A stretch of DNA of 64,000 nt. Origin: Prorocentrum cordatum (lineage: Eukaryota > Sar > Dinophyceae > Prorocentrales > Prorocentraceae). The translations under genes were made by a program, and so were the position numbers. Each line of letters opens with the position of its first letter. Position 1 is the stretch's first letter. The DNA is taken from assembly GCA_963575745.1 (NCBI GenBank), contig CAUYUJ010019937.1, positions 555,562-619,561 of the forward strand. Reading direction: 5' to 3'. Shown in pieces: positions 22,199-31,645 of this stretch. The notes beneath the pieces are model-generated. The model had not been told where the DNA came from and made no database searches. It saw only the letters and a program-made list of their open reading frames with translations.

Positions 22199-22548
22199 GG
22201 AGGAGGAGGAGGAGGAGGAGGAGGAGGCAGAGGAGGAGGAGGAGGAGGAGAAGAGGAAGAGGAGGAGGAGGAGGAGGAGGAGGAGGAGGAGGAGGAGGAG
22301 GAGAGATTCGACGAGACGGTCCGCAGTGTCGAGGCTCCGATGAAGAAGAGGCGCAGGAGGAGGAGGCGGAGGAGGAGAATGTGAATGGGGGAGGGGGGGG
22401 GAGAAAGGAGAAGGAGGGGGATGGGGAGGACGAGGAGGAGGAAGAGGAGGAGGAGGAGGAGCAGGAGGAGGAGGGGGACGTGGGGGGAGGAGGATCTGGA
22501 GGAAGTGCGAGGCGGGAGGATGGGTGGGAGCATGAGGATGATGCTGCT

Positions 22549-22579
<31 letters not shown>

Positions 22580-22959
22580 ATGTTGGTGATTGTGATGGTG
22601 CACATGATTATGCTGATTATGATGTTGGAAAAGATTATGGTGCTACTGCTGATGATGGTGGTGGTGGTGATGAGGATGACGTCGATGATGATGATGATGA
22701 CAATGATGGTGATGATGCAGATGACGACGCTGATGATGATGACGATGATGCTGATAATGATGGTGATACTGATGATGCTGATGCTGATGCTGATGCTGAT
22801 GATGCTGCTGCTGATGATGATGATGACGATGATGCTGAAGATGATGATGATGATGCGGATGCTGGCGATGATGCTGATGCTGATGATGGTGATGAGGATG
22901 AGGATGAGGATGAGGTTGATGATGCTGATGCTGCTGATGATGATACTGATGATGATGAA

Positions 22960-23011
<52 letters not shown>

Positions 23012-23342
23012 AGGAGGATGGGGATGGGGATGAGGATGAGGATGATGATGATGCTGAGGATGGTGATGCTGCTGATGATGATGATGATGATGATGTTGAT
23101 GATGATGCTGATCTTGATGTTGCTGATGCTGATGCTGATGCTGCTGATGATGATGATGACGATGACGATGACGATGATGATGACGATGACGATGACGATG
23201 ATGATGATGATGATGATGCTGATGATGTTGCTGCTGCTGATGATGATGATGATGAAGATGACGATGATGATGATGCTGCTGATGATGGTGATGATGATGC
23301 TGATGATGATGATGATTATGATAATGATGATGATGCTGATGA

Positions 23343-23424
<82 letters not shown>

Positions 23425-23520
23425 GGTGGTGGTGGTGGTGGTGGTGAGGAGGAGGAGGAGGAGAAGCAGGAGGAGCAGGAGGAGCAGGAGGAGGGGGAGG
23501 GGGAGGAGGTGTGGGGTGGA
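22199..23520. repeat. (GGA)n then about 0.9 kb of (GAT)n
   Basis: GGA-rich at 22199-22500; GAT/GCT triplets at 22540-23405; GGT and GGA at 23405-23500. A frame of about 390 codons made almost wholly of Asp, Ala and Glu runs through it. Other frames give poly-Met, and the reverse strand gives poly-Ile and poly-Ser, all equally open. Confidence 0.9.
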
Positions 23521-23865
23521 ATGAGGGAGCAAATGACTACGTGGAGTGCGGAGTAGGAACGTTGTGCAGGAACGAACAGGAATGAGGGTGAGGAGCGCGG
23601 AGGAGGAGAAAGAGGAGGAGGACGAGGAGGAGGAGGAGGAGGAGGCGGACGATGAAGTCAGTGCCGAGGCCTATGCTGAGAACCCCCCCCCCTCCGACGT
23701 CGCAGCCTGCTCGAGACGTGGGCCCCCCTCCTTCTCGACCCCTCCTCTCTGGGGCCGGCTTTCGTACCCTGGGGGTGCCCTGGGGCCGGGGGGCGGCTTC
23801 CCAGGGCAGACGAGGCACACGTCCGACAACCTGAGGTCTTGAACGCTCGGCCCTGGAGGTCCCGG
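23521..23865. other. Non-coding stretch
   Basis: Purine-rich then mixed sequence; no shared repeat or gene recognised. Confidence 0.4.
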
Positions 23866-24335
23866 CCTCCTCCTCCTCCTCCTCCTCCCCTCCTCCTCCC
23901 TCCTCCTCCTCCTCCTCCTCCTCCTCCTCCTCCTCCTCCCCTCCTCCTCCTCCTCCTCCTCCTCCCCTCTCCTCCTCCTCCTCCTCCTCCTCCTCCTCCT
24001 CCTCCTCTCCTCCTCCTCCTTCCTCCTCCTCCTCCTCATCCTCCTCCTCCTCCCTCCTCCTCCTCCTCCTCCTCCTCCTCCTCCTCCTCCTCCTCTCCTC
24101 CTCCTCCTCCCTCCCTCATCTCCTCCCCCCCGTCCTCCTCCTCCTCCCCCTTCCTCTCCTCCTCCTCCCTCCTCCTCCTCCTCCTCATCCTCCTCCTTTG
24201 GCAGGGAGGCCTGAAGGGCCCGAAGTGGCTGTTGTTGCTGCTGCGGACTCATCTCCTCAAGCGCCTTACCTCCTCCTCCTCCTCCTCCTTCTCCTCCTCC
24301 TCCTTCTCCTCCTTCTCCTCCTCTCCTTCCCGGAA
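23866..24335. repeat. (TCC)n microsatellite
   Basis: Polypyrimidine run, broken at about 24202-24265 by mixed sequence. Confidence 0.9.
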
Positions 24336-24379
24336 ATGGTTTCTGGTCCCGGATCCATGTTTAATGGTCCACCCAGACA

Positions 24380-24645
24380 GGGCTCGTTTCGATTCCTCCG
24401 ATTCGGTTTGATTCGATTTTGATGGCTCCCGATTCCGATTCGATTCGGTTTCGGATTCCGATTTGGATTCCGATTCCTTATTGGAGGTTATTAGCCTGTC
24501 GATGTCTTCCGATTCGACTTCTCCCGACTCGGCTTCCGATTTCCGCCGATCCGATACAGTTGTATTCCCGATCCGTCTTCCCGATCCGATTTTGATTCCC
24601 GATTTTTATTCCCGGTCCGATGCATTTTATTCCCGATCTGGGTTT
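24380..24645. repeat. Family Q: GATTCCGATTCG-type repeat, copy 1
   Basis: Degenerate GATTCC hexamers followed by a fixed segment (GATTCGACTTCTCCCGACTC). It matches 30640-30860 in order. Confidence 0.7.
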
Positions 24646-24654
24646 TCTTGCCCA

Positions 24655-24865
24655 GATCATTGGATACCGATTTCTTGTTAGTCGCGATCGGTAGCGACCG
24701 ATCGGCCGTCCGATCGGCCGTTCGCGACCGATTGGTCGCGAGCGATGGGTCGCGACCGTTTTTGAAGCAAACCGGTCGCGACCGAGACCGAAATTTGAAG
24801 CAGAATCGGGCGACTGTTTTTGGTCGGTTGCGATTGGAGAATTCCAGGATCCAATGATCAGGGCA
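24655..24865. mobile_element. Family R foldback element, copy 1
   Basis: Ends GATCATTGGATACCG and GGATCCAATGATC are inverted. The interior has repeated GGTCGCGACCGA-type palindromes and GAAATTTGAAGCAGAATCG. The second copy is at 29880-30064. Confidence 0.75.
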
Positions 24866-24869
24866 TGGC

Positions 24870-26050
24870 CCATATTCCATGTTTCGCGCCCTGGAGACCG
24901 ACATGGAGGAGAAACGCCAGGATTGACAGCATCACATCGCCGCATATTTGACAGCGTGCAGAAGCCCGCCGTCCGGGAAGGTTGCCAATAGGATGTCGGG
25001 CTATGAGTGGATGCAACGTGAGTTATACTTGGCCTAACCTAGCTTAAACATGGGTCATTCTTGCTCTGGGTTGCTTCAAGGGAGTAGGTCACTCTGCCAA
25101 GTGGGCTCCGCCCACTTAGCCCAGCTCTTTCCCCGCTGTAACCCGCTGAGGGCACCTGCAGCCCACTTGGAAGCTAGGTTAAGCCAGATACGACCCACCT
25201 TGGCATCCGCTGAAAGCCCCCCTTGTCCCCTTAGCAACCCCAGCGGAGATCCAAGTGCTGCGATCGGACGGGGCCGGGACGAGGATTCATCCGTTCCAAA
25301 GCGTTCCGGAACGCGTTCCGGAACGCCCTGAGATGGCTGCGGCGTAAGAGACATCCTCCAGATCCGCTGGATGTCAGAGATTCTCGATTTATCCTCACCC
25401 GATTTCATGCTCGTCTTAGCTTCGTCTCAGGTGTCGCCGACATTGGCGCGCAATTTGCCCGCGTGAGAGGCCGCGTTGGTGGCCTGCGTGAGCCGCCGCG
25501 TCAGGCCGCCGTGTCCGCTCGCGCAATTACCCAGACATCCGGCGACGTTACTTTTTCAATCCGCGGCCCAAGTCTGGACCCCTTCCCAGTTGGTTATCCG
25601 CTGGATTTCATCGGCTCGCGATTTATCTCCAACCGATTTTACCCTCGTTCTGGCTCCGTCTGAGGTCCTGAGGGTCGGCGGTCGCTCAAGGTGTATCCCT
25701 GGCCCAGGGTGCTCCCAGCTTTCCGCTCCATGTTGGCCCCCCTTGGGTTTTTCGGTCTTAGGTTCGGCAATAATATTACAGGAGGTCCACCGAGAAAACC
25801 TGCCAACATTTTCTGATAATCTTCAACAGGACATTCAACCCCCCCCAAAAAAACTTGAAAACAATTCGAAACCAAACCATGGGGCAATCTGAAACCCCAA
25901 AACAACTTCAACAAATCTTTCAGCCAAAACCTGGGAACATCTCAAGCCCCCCCAAAAAACTTGGAACCGAAACTCCAGAAACAATGGGAGCAGACACATT
26001 GAACAAAAAGATGCGTGCTTGCAAACTTTCAGAACATCGGCCAGATGTGT
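24870..26050. other. Mostly unassigned; partial N repeat and a local duplication
   Basis: About 25425-25520 resembles family N (CCCGCGTGAGAGGCCGCG and similar). At 25835-26000 a roughly 103-bp unit starting CCCCCCCAAAAAACTTG is present twice. No gene is supported. Confidence 0.45.
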
Positions 26051-26054
26051 TTTG

Positions 26055-26461
26055 GAGGAGGAGGAGGAGGAAGAGGGGGAGGAGGAGGAGGAGGAGGAGG
26101 AGGAGGAGGAGGAGGAGGAGGAGGAGGAGGAGGAGGAGGAGCAGGAGGAGAGGGAGGAGGAGAAGCAGTGCAGGAGCAGGAGCAGGAGCAGGAGGCAGGA
26201 GCAGGAGCAGGGGGAGAGGGAGGGGAAGGGGGAGGGGGAGGGGGAGGGGAGGGGGAGGAGGAGGAGGAGGGAGGAGGAGGAGGAGGAGGAGGAGGAGGAG
26301 GAGGAGGAGGAACAGGAACAGGAGGAGGAGGATGAGGAGGAGCAGGAGGCAGAAGGGGGCAGGAGTGGAGGAGGAAGAGGACCAAGTGAGGAGGGGAGGG
26401 GGAGGAGGAGGAGGGGGGGAGGGGAGGGGAGAAAGGAGGAGGAGGAGGAGGAAGGAGGAGG

Positions 26462-26521
<60 letters not shown>

Positions 26522-26965
26522 AGGATAGGGAGGGGGAAAGGGAGAGGGAGAGGGAGAGGGAGTGTGGGAGGGAGAGAGGAAGAGGAGAGGGGAGGGAGAG
26601 TGAGAGGGAGAGGGAGAGGGAGGGGGAGGAGGAGGAGGAGGAGGAGGAGGAGGAGGAGGAGGAGGAGGAGGAGGAAGAAAAGGGAGAGGAAGAAGGAGAG
26701 GGAGGGACGAGAGGGAGGAGGAGGAGGAGGAGGAGGAGGAGGAGGAGGAGAAGGAGCAGGAGCAGGAGAGGAGCAGGAGCAGGAGCAGGAGCACCAGCTG
26801 GAGCTGGAGCAGGAGCAGGAGCAGGAACAGGAGAAGGAACAGGAGGAGGAGGATGATGATGATGAGGAGGAGGAGGAGGGAAACGGAGACGGAGAGGGAG
26901 AGGGAGAGGGAGGAGGAGGAGGAGGCGGAGGAGGAGGCTGAGGCGGAGGCGGAGGAGGAGGAGAT

Positions 26966-26997
<32 letters not shown>

Positions 26998-27227
26998 GGG
27001 AACAGGAGGAGGAGGAGGAGGAGGAGCAGGAGCAGGAGCAAGAGGAGGAGCAAGAACAGGAGCAGGAGCAACAGCAGGAGCAGCAGGAGGGGGAGGGGGA
27101 GGGGGAGGAGGAGGAGGCGGGTGAGGAGGAGGAGGAGGAGACGGAGGAGGAGGAGGCGGAGGCGGCGGCGGAGGCGGAGGCGGAGGCGGATGAGGCGGAG
27201 GAGGAGAAGGAGGAGGAGGAGGAATGA
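26055..27227. repeat. About 1.2 kb polypurine (GGA/GGAGCA)n tract
   Basis: Nearly uninterrupted purines on the plus strand, with occasional C in GGAGCA blocks (26168-26212, 26465-26520, 26755-26840, 26965-27095). Long open frames (poly-Glu, poly-Arg, poly-Gly; reverse poly-Ser, Leu and Pro) are artefacts. Confidence 0.95.
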
Positions 27228-27800
27228 TCATACGAAGACAATAATAAGAAGACTAATAGTAATAACACTACTAATACTAGTAACAGTAATAATAAAACTA
27301 GTAATAGTAATAATAATGCGAATGAGAATAATAATACGAATAGTAATAAGAATAAGAATAATAATAATACTACTGCTAATATCAATAATAATAATAATGA
27401 TACATTAAGTACTACTACTAATAATGCTACTAATAATACTAATCACCATAATCATATTCATAACCATAAGTTATAATACTAATACTAATACGCATCACAC
27501 TACTAGTAATACATACCATAGTGCATAACCATAATACGATTACTTCTACTTGTTTTAATAATAATAATAATAATGATAATAATAACAACAACAATACTAC
27601 GAATATTACTACGAATGATACTAATGATAACCATATTACTAATGATATCAATATTAATAATAATGGTACTAAGAATAAGAGGACTAACAGTAAGAAAACG
27701 ACGATCACTAATAATATAATTAGTAATACGAATACTAATAACAATGAGAAGAATAATAAGATAACTAATCTGACTAAGAAGACGAATAATACTAATAAGA
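27228..27800. repeat. AT-rich (AAT/ACT)n tract
   Basis: Degenerate AATAATACTAAT triplets begin immediately after the GGA tract and end directly at the next one. Confidence 0.9.
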
Positions 27801-27804
27801 CGAA

Positions 27805-28075
27805 GAGGAGGAGGAGGAGGAGGAGGAGGAGGAGGAGGAGGAGGAGGAGGAGGAGGAGGAGGGGGAGGGAGGGGAGAGGAGGGAGGGAGAGGGAGAGGAG
27901 GGAGAGGGAGAGGGAGAGGGAGAGGGAGAGGGAGGGGGAAAGGGAGAGGGAGAGGGAGAGGGAGGCGGAGGCGGAGGCGGAGGCGGAGGAGGAGGAGGAG
28001 GAGGAGGAGGAGGAGGAGGAGGAGGAGGATAAGGGGGAGAGGGAGGAGGGAGGAGGGAGGAGGGAGGTGGTGGTG
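27805..28075. repeat. (GGA)n / (GGAGAG)n tract
   Basis: Second polypurine tract, with GGAGAG and GGCGGA sub-blocks. Confidence 0.95.
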
Positions 28076-28138
28076 GGACGCTGCCATGGGCGAGGTGCCG
28101 TGGTCTGATTATTGGGCTTCTCTACTCCAGGGGCTTTA

Positions 28139-28444
28139 CCCAGGAGATTTGAGAGACGAAGAAATTGGGAGGGGAGGGCAGGAAGGCCTGAGCGAAAGAG
28201 GCCTTGCCCCTCCCCGGGGCCCTCCGCCTCGCGTCCTCCTCGCGGGCCGCCTGTTGACAAAGCTCTCGGCGTCGTCTCGCCGCCTCCCTTTGGGCGGCGA
28301 TGCGCTCGAGCTGCGCAGGGGTGAGGGAGGGGCGGGCAGGGGGAGGCGGCGGCGACGGAAGGGGGGAGGGAGAAGAGGCAAACAGAGCACGAGCATCATA
28401 CTCCTCATCCGATCCAGGTGGCTCGAATTGATTCGGCTCAGAAG
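28139..28444 (-). CDS. Exon candidate with an RPA-binding-like helix
   Basis: Minus-strand frame of about 100 residues with non-repetitive sequence: an acidic start (SEPNQFEPPGSDEEYDARAL), a Pro/Ser-rich linker, then a strongly basic helix LTPAQLERIAAQREAARR followed by ELCQQAAREEDARRR, and finally SPPNFFVSQISW. An acceptor-like CTCCAG precedes it (minus strand, at 28445-28450) and a donor-like GTAAAG follows it (at about 28133-28138). The helix pattern (L-T-x-x-Q-x-x-R-I-x-x-x-R-x-x-A-x-x-R-R) resembles the RPA-binding helix of SMARCAL1/HARP-type and XPA/TIPIN proteins; that match is from memory and the assignment is an inference. The rest of the gene was not found; upstream on this strand is a GGA microsatellite. 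Confidence 0.45.
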
Positions 28445-28479
28445 CTGGAGTCGGATCACACCCACCCCACAGGAGGAGG

Positions 28480-28662
28480 GAGGAGGGAGGAGGGAGGAGG
28501 GAGGAGGAGGGAGGAGGGAGTTGGGTTGGGATTTGGGAGGAGGGGAGGGAGGAGGGAGGAGGGAGGAGGGAGGAGGGAGGAGGGAGGGAGGAGGAGGAGG
28601 AGGAGGGATGAGGAGGAGGAGGAGGAGGAGGAGGAGGAGGAGGAGGAGGAGGAGTAGGAGCC
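28480..28662. repeat. (GGA)n / (GGAGGGA)n tract
   Basis: Purine microsatellite between the minus-strand exon candidate and the plus-strand terminal exon candidate. Confidence 0.9.
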
Positions 28663-28694
28663 GAGGGGAGGAGGGTCGGCGCCCCCCCCCCCCC

Positions 28695-28842
28695 CCCGCG
28701 ACTGCCGCGGCCGCCCCCCGGGCTCGGGCCGCGGTGCCCGGCCGCCGCCGCGTGCGAGCGCGGCTTCTTCTCGGCGCTGTTCGGGGGCGCCCGCGAGGCC
28801 AAGCCGGAGGACTCGGCGGACCCAGACCCCCTGGAGCAATAA
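28695..28842 (+). CDS. Possible 3'-terminal exon, unidentified
   Basis: In the plus frame ending with TAA at 28840-28842 the sequence is Pro/Ala-rich and then ERGFFSALFGGAREAKPED, ending DPLEQ. It is G/C at almost every third position. No family was recognised. An alternative minus-strand frame over the same bases is also open, so strand is uncertain. Confidence 0.25.
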
Positions 28843-28849
28843 TCGGGGC

Positions 28850-29490
28850 TGGACAGAACCCCCAACAGTGACACGTCGATTAGTGAATTGTCCGTTTTCG
28901 GTTCTCGAGAGGGCGCCGTGGCCGTTATTTTCCAGGTTTGCGCCCGCCAGGTTTGGGCCTCGGGTCGTTTTCACTAAACCACGTTTTACTAAAGGGGGGT
29001 CTGTCCATCCCCGACTGGAGCAATAACAAAATCCCGATGGCAGGTTTTTCGCCATTTTCGGCCTCCGGGGGCCCTCACCGGACTTCGGGACCGACAGAAA
29101 TCGGCTCAGGATGGAAAACCGGTCCCGGGGAGTAGGTCGAAACCTTCCTGGGGGTCGACGCAATGAAAAAATCAAGACGTCGAGGGTGTGGGGAGGAAAA
29201 TATACCCATGCCGCTACCCTTCTCCCGTAGTGGGCCCTGGAAGCGACAGGGTTGTGTTACAATTGTGACCGGTTCCGTTTTGCCTTTTTTGTTACCGGTT
29301 CCGACGCCGTTTTTGTTACCGGTTCCGTCGCCATGTTTCACCAGTTTTGGTTCGGGTTCCAATCCCAGAGCCGTTTTTGTTGCCGTTTCCAGTCGCCGTT
29401 TTTCGGCCGTTTGCATTTTCGAGAGACATTTTTCCGAAACGGAAAAAATCGGCCCTGCCGTTTTCGGGGCCTTCCGCCTTTTTGTTTTTT
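28850..29490. other. Unassigned, with TTTTTGTTACCGGTTCC short repeats
   Basis: About 29255-29400 repeats GTTACCGGTTCCG and TTTTTGTT several times. No gene is supported. Confidence 0.45.
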
Positions 29491-29605
29491 TGGGGGCCTC
29501 CTGAGGGCCTTCGTCGCCACCGCTGTACTCGCCGCGAGATTCTGGTCAGAACGCACCCTGGGAGAGGTCTGGGGAGTAGCGGAATTGGTACCTGGTACAT
29601 TTTGG
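29490..29605 (+). repeat. Family C repeat, copy 4
   Basis: GGCCTTCGTCGCCACCGCTG, TTCTGGTCAGAACGCACCC, GGGGAGTAGCGGAATTGGTA. Confidence 0.75.
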
Positions 29606-29689
29606 TTTCCCCAAGGACGTCACGGCGAAGGTCTTCATGGACATCCAGCTGGGGGTGTCAAGGCTGCCCAGAATCGGCGGCCAGCCCGG

Positions 29690-29880
29690 GGGGGGGGGGA
29701 ACGTGAGAAGGGGCGGGACTTCTCAGAAGGCTAGGAAGTCCCCGGGGTTCTGAGAGGTTGTCCAAGCCGTCCCCGAAGACACCAAAAGCTTCTCAGAAGG
29801 CCAGAGGGTTTCTGAGAAGGCCCCATGCATTCGGACAAGACCTTCTTCTTCTCACTCCACCCATCGCTCGCCGCCGACAG
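29690..29880 (+). mobile_element. Family B introner-like foldback, copy 3
   Basis: GAACGTGAGAAGGGGCGGGA, TCAGAAGGCTAGGAAGTCCC, CCGTCCCCGAAGACACC, GCTTCTCAGAAGG and CTCGCCGCCGACAG. It abuts the R element at 29880. Confidence 0.7.
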
Positions 29881-30064
29881 ATCATTGGATATGTACCAGT
29901 TTTCTCTCGGTCGCGATGGGTGGCGACCGATCGGCACTCCAAATTGGTCGCGACAGATCGCAACTTTTTCCCAAACCGGTGGCGACCGATACTGGAAATT
30001 GAAGCAGAATCGTCGGCAATCGATCCCGCCGGTCGCGACCAGACAAGTCTGGCATCCAATGATC
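29880..30064. mobile_element. Family R foldback element, copy 2
   Basis: GATCATTGGATATGTACCAG at the left, GGCATCCAATGATC at the right, and internal GGTGGCGACCGAT and TTGAAGCAGAATCG as in copy 1. Confidence 0.75.
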
Positions 30065-30590
30065 ATGTTGGGAGGCACACGGGAGGAGCAACGTTAGGTC
30101 GGCGTCACCCCAACATACTAATACTATGCGTGCGTCGCTATCCCAGGGTCGGCGCGCGCACCGAGAAACCTTATGGTACATGCATCGTGGCGGGCGCTTT
30201 CTGGCCACACCGCTCGGGTGAAGTAATATGCTGCAAGATGGGTATACTGTATGTTCGGGTCGGACGCTCGCCTCCAAGGAGGACAGATATCAGGAGGGAA
30301 CAAAAACACACAGACACAATTGATCGTCGACTCCCAGAAAATATAGGACAATAGGGGAAGCGGGGGGGAAGACAACTGCCCAGAAAATATAGGAAAACAT
30401 GGGAAATCCTGTCATTTGTTGTGTGTATTGATTTGTGTGTCCCAGGGCCCCTTCAATATAGCACTACTATGTCTCTGTGCGTCCGAACCCAATCGCCCGA
30501 GCATCGCCGACGGTGGCCCGATCAGTAGCCCGTCGCGCCCAGGACCGTGCGGAGTGGCTCTCGAGAGCCGACCGCCGCCCTCCCATCGGC
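30065..30590. other. No feature recognised
   Basis: Mixed sequence; no shared repeat or gene supported. Confidence 0.4.
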
Positions 30591-30639
30591 GCGTTCGCGC
30601 CGACGCCGGGTCGCTGTTTTTCCCACCCCGACCGGGCTC

Positions 30640-30865
30640 GCTTCGGTTCCCCCGATTCGATTCGAGCCGATTTCGATTCCGGATTCCGATTCCGATTCGA
30701 CGTGGGATTCCGATTTGGGTTCCGATTGGAGTTCCGATTTCCACTAACTGCTCTGCTGAGTTCCGACGATTCGACTCCTCCCGACTTGGCTGCCGATTGC
30801 CGCCCATCCGATTCATTTCGATCGCCGATTCGTCTTATCGATTGGATTCTGGGCTCCCCTGCCCT
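30640..30865. repeat. Family Q repeat, copy 2
   Basis: GATTCCGATTCCGATTCGA hexamers followed by GATTCGACTCCTCCCGACTT, as in copy 1. Confidence 0.7.
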
Positions 30866-30929
30866 GAGCCAGTTTCTCCCCCCAACGCTCCCTCTCAAAA
30901 GGGGTGGCCCAGCGGACTTCTCGGATACT

Positions 30930-31140
30930 GGAAACCAATGCCAGGAAACACCCTGTTTGCCTCCAGGGCGCCCAATGCCAGGAAACACTCTGTTTGTCTC
31001 CAGGGCGCCCTGGGCATCTTGGGTTTCGATGGTTTTGCTATGGAAAGCGCGACGTTCCCACCAGAAATCAATGGACGCCCTGGGGTCTCAGGGTTGGGTT
31101 TCTTGTTGAAGGTTCTTGTGGTCGAGCTCCTATTGTAGAT
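30930..31140 (+). mobile_element. Family D element, copy 4
   Basis: CAATGCCAGGAAACACCCTG and a tandem duplicate of it, then CCTGGGGTCTCAGGGTTGGG and GAGCTCCTATTGT at the end. Confidence 0.65.
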
Positions 31141-31640
31141 GCTAGTTGGAGTTGTCTTTCTGTGCCACTTTGTGTCGTGTGGCCAGGAGGCCCCGCGTCG
31201 CCGCGGCCGGATTTTTTGGCCACCGGGGGGGTCGACCTTTGGAGTGGAGGACCCTTGGATCTGGTCGTCGGCGGCTCCACCTCCCTCCTCGTCGTCCCCT
31301 CGCCTCCTCCTTCCTTCTTCCGTCCCGCCCTCCTTCCCCCCCTCTCCCTCCCTCAACTTCTTCGCTCAGTCTTCGTCTCGCCGTTTCTCCACTTCCACCT
31401 CCCTCCTCCCTTGCCCTCTTCATCTTATATTATCCACCTCCTCGTCATACCTCCGTCGCCCCATCCTCCTTCCTGCCCCTCTCTGGCTCCTCCCCCTCTT
31501 CCCCCTCTTCCCCCTCCCACCCTCTTCGAAATCGCTCTTTCCCCTTCAATCCGCGCCCTGGCATCCCAGCTTCCCTCTTTTCGCCACGGCTCCTTCACGC
31601 CTGGTCAGTTCGTGCAGCCTCGAGGGAAACCCGAGGACAT
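31141..31640. other. Region 5' of the cyclophilin exons
   Basis: C/T-rich. The first exon of the cyclophilin gene should lie upstream of 31646 but could not be identified here. A pyrimidine-rich stretch at about 31290-31560 could be intron sequence. Confidence 0.4.
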
Positions 31641-31645
31641 AACCC

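Noticed and set aside
22381-23556. Acidic Asp/Ala/Glu-rich frame of about 390 codons
   Set aside because: It is the translation of a (GAT)n microsatellite; the other forward frame (poly-Met) and the reverse frame (poly-Ile/Ser) are just as open.
25835-27385. Frames of 380-516 codons on both strands over the GGA tract
   Set aside because: Pure poly-Ser, Leu, Pro, Glu or Arg from a polypurine repeat; no non-repetitive domain.
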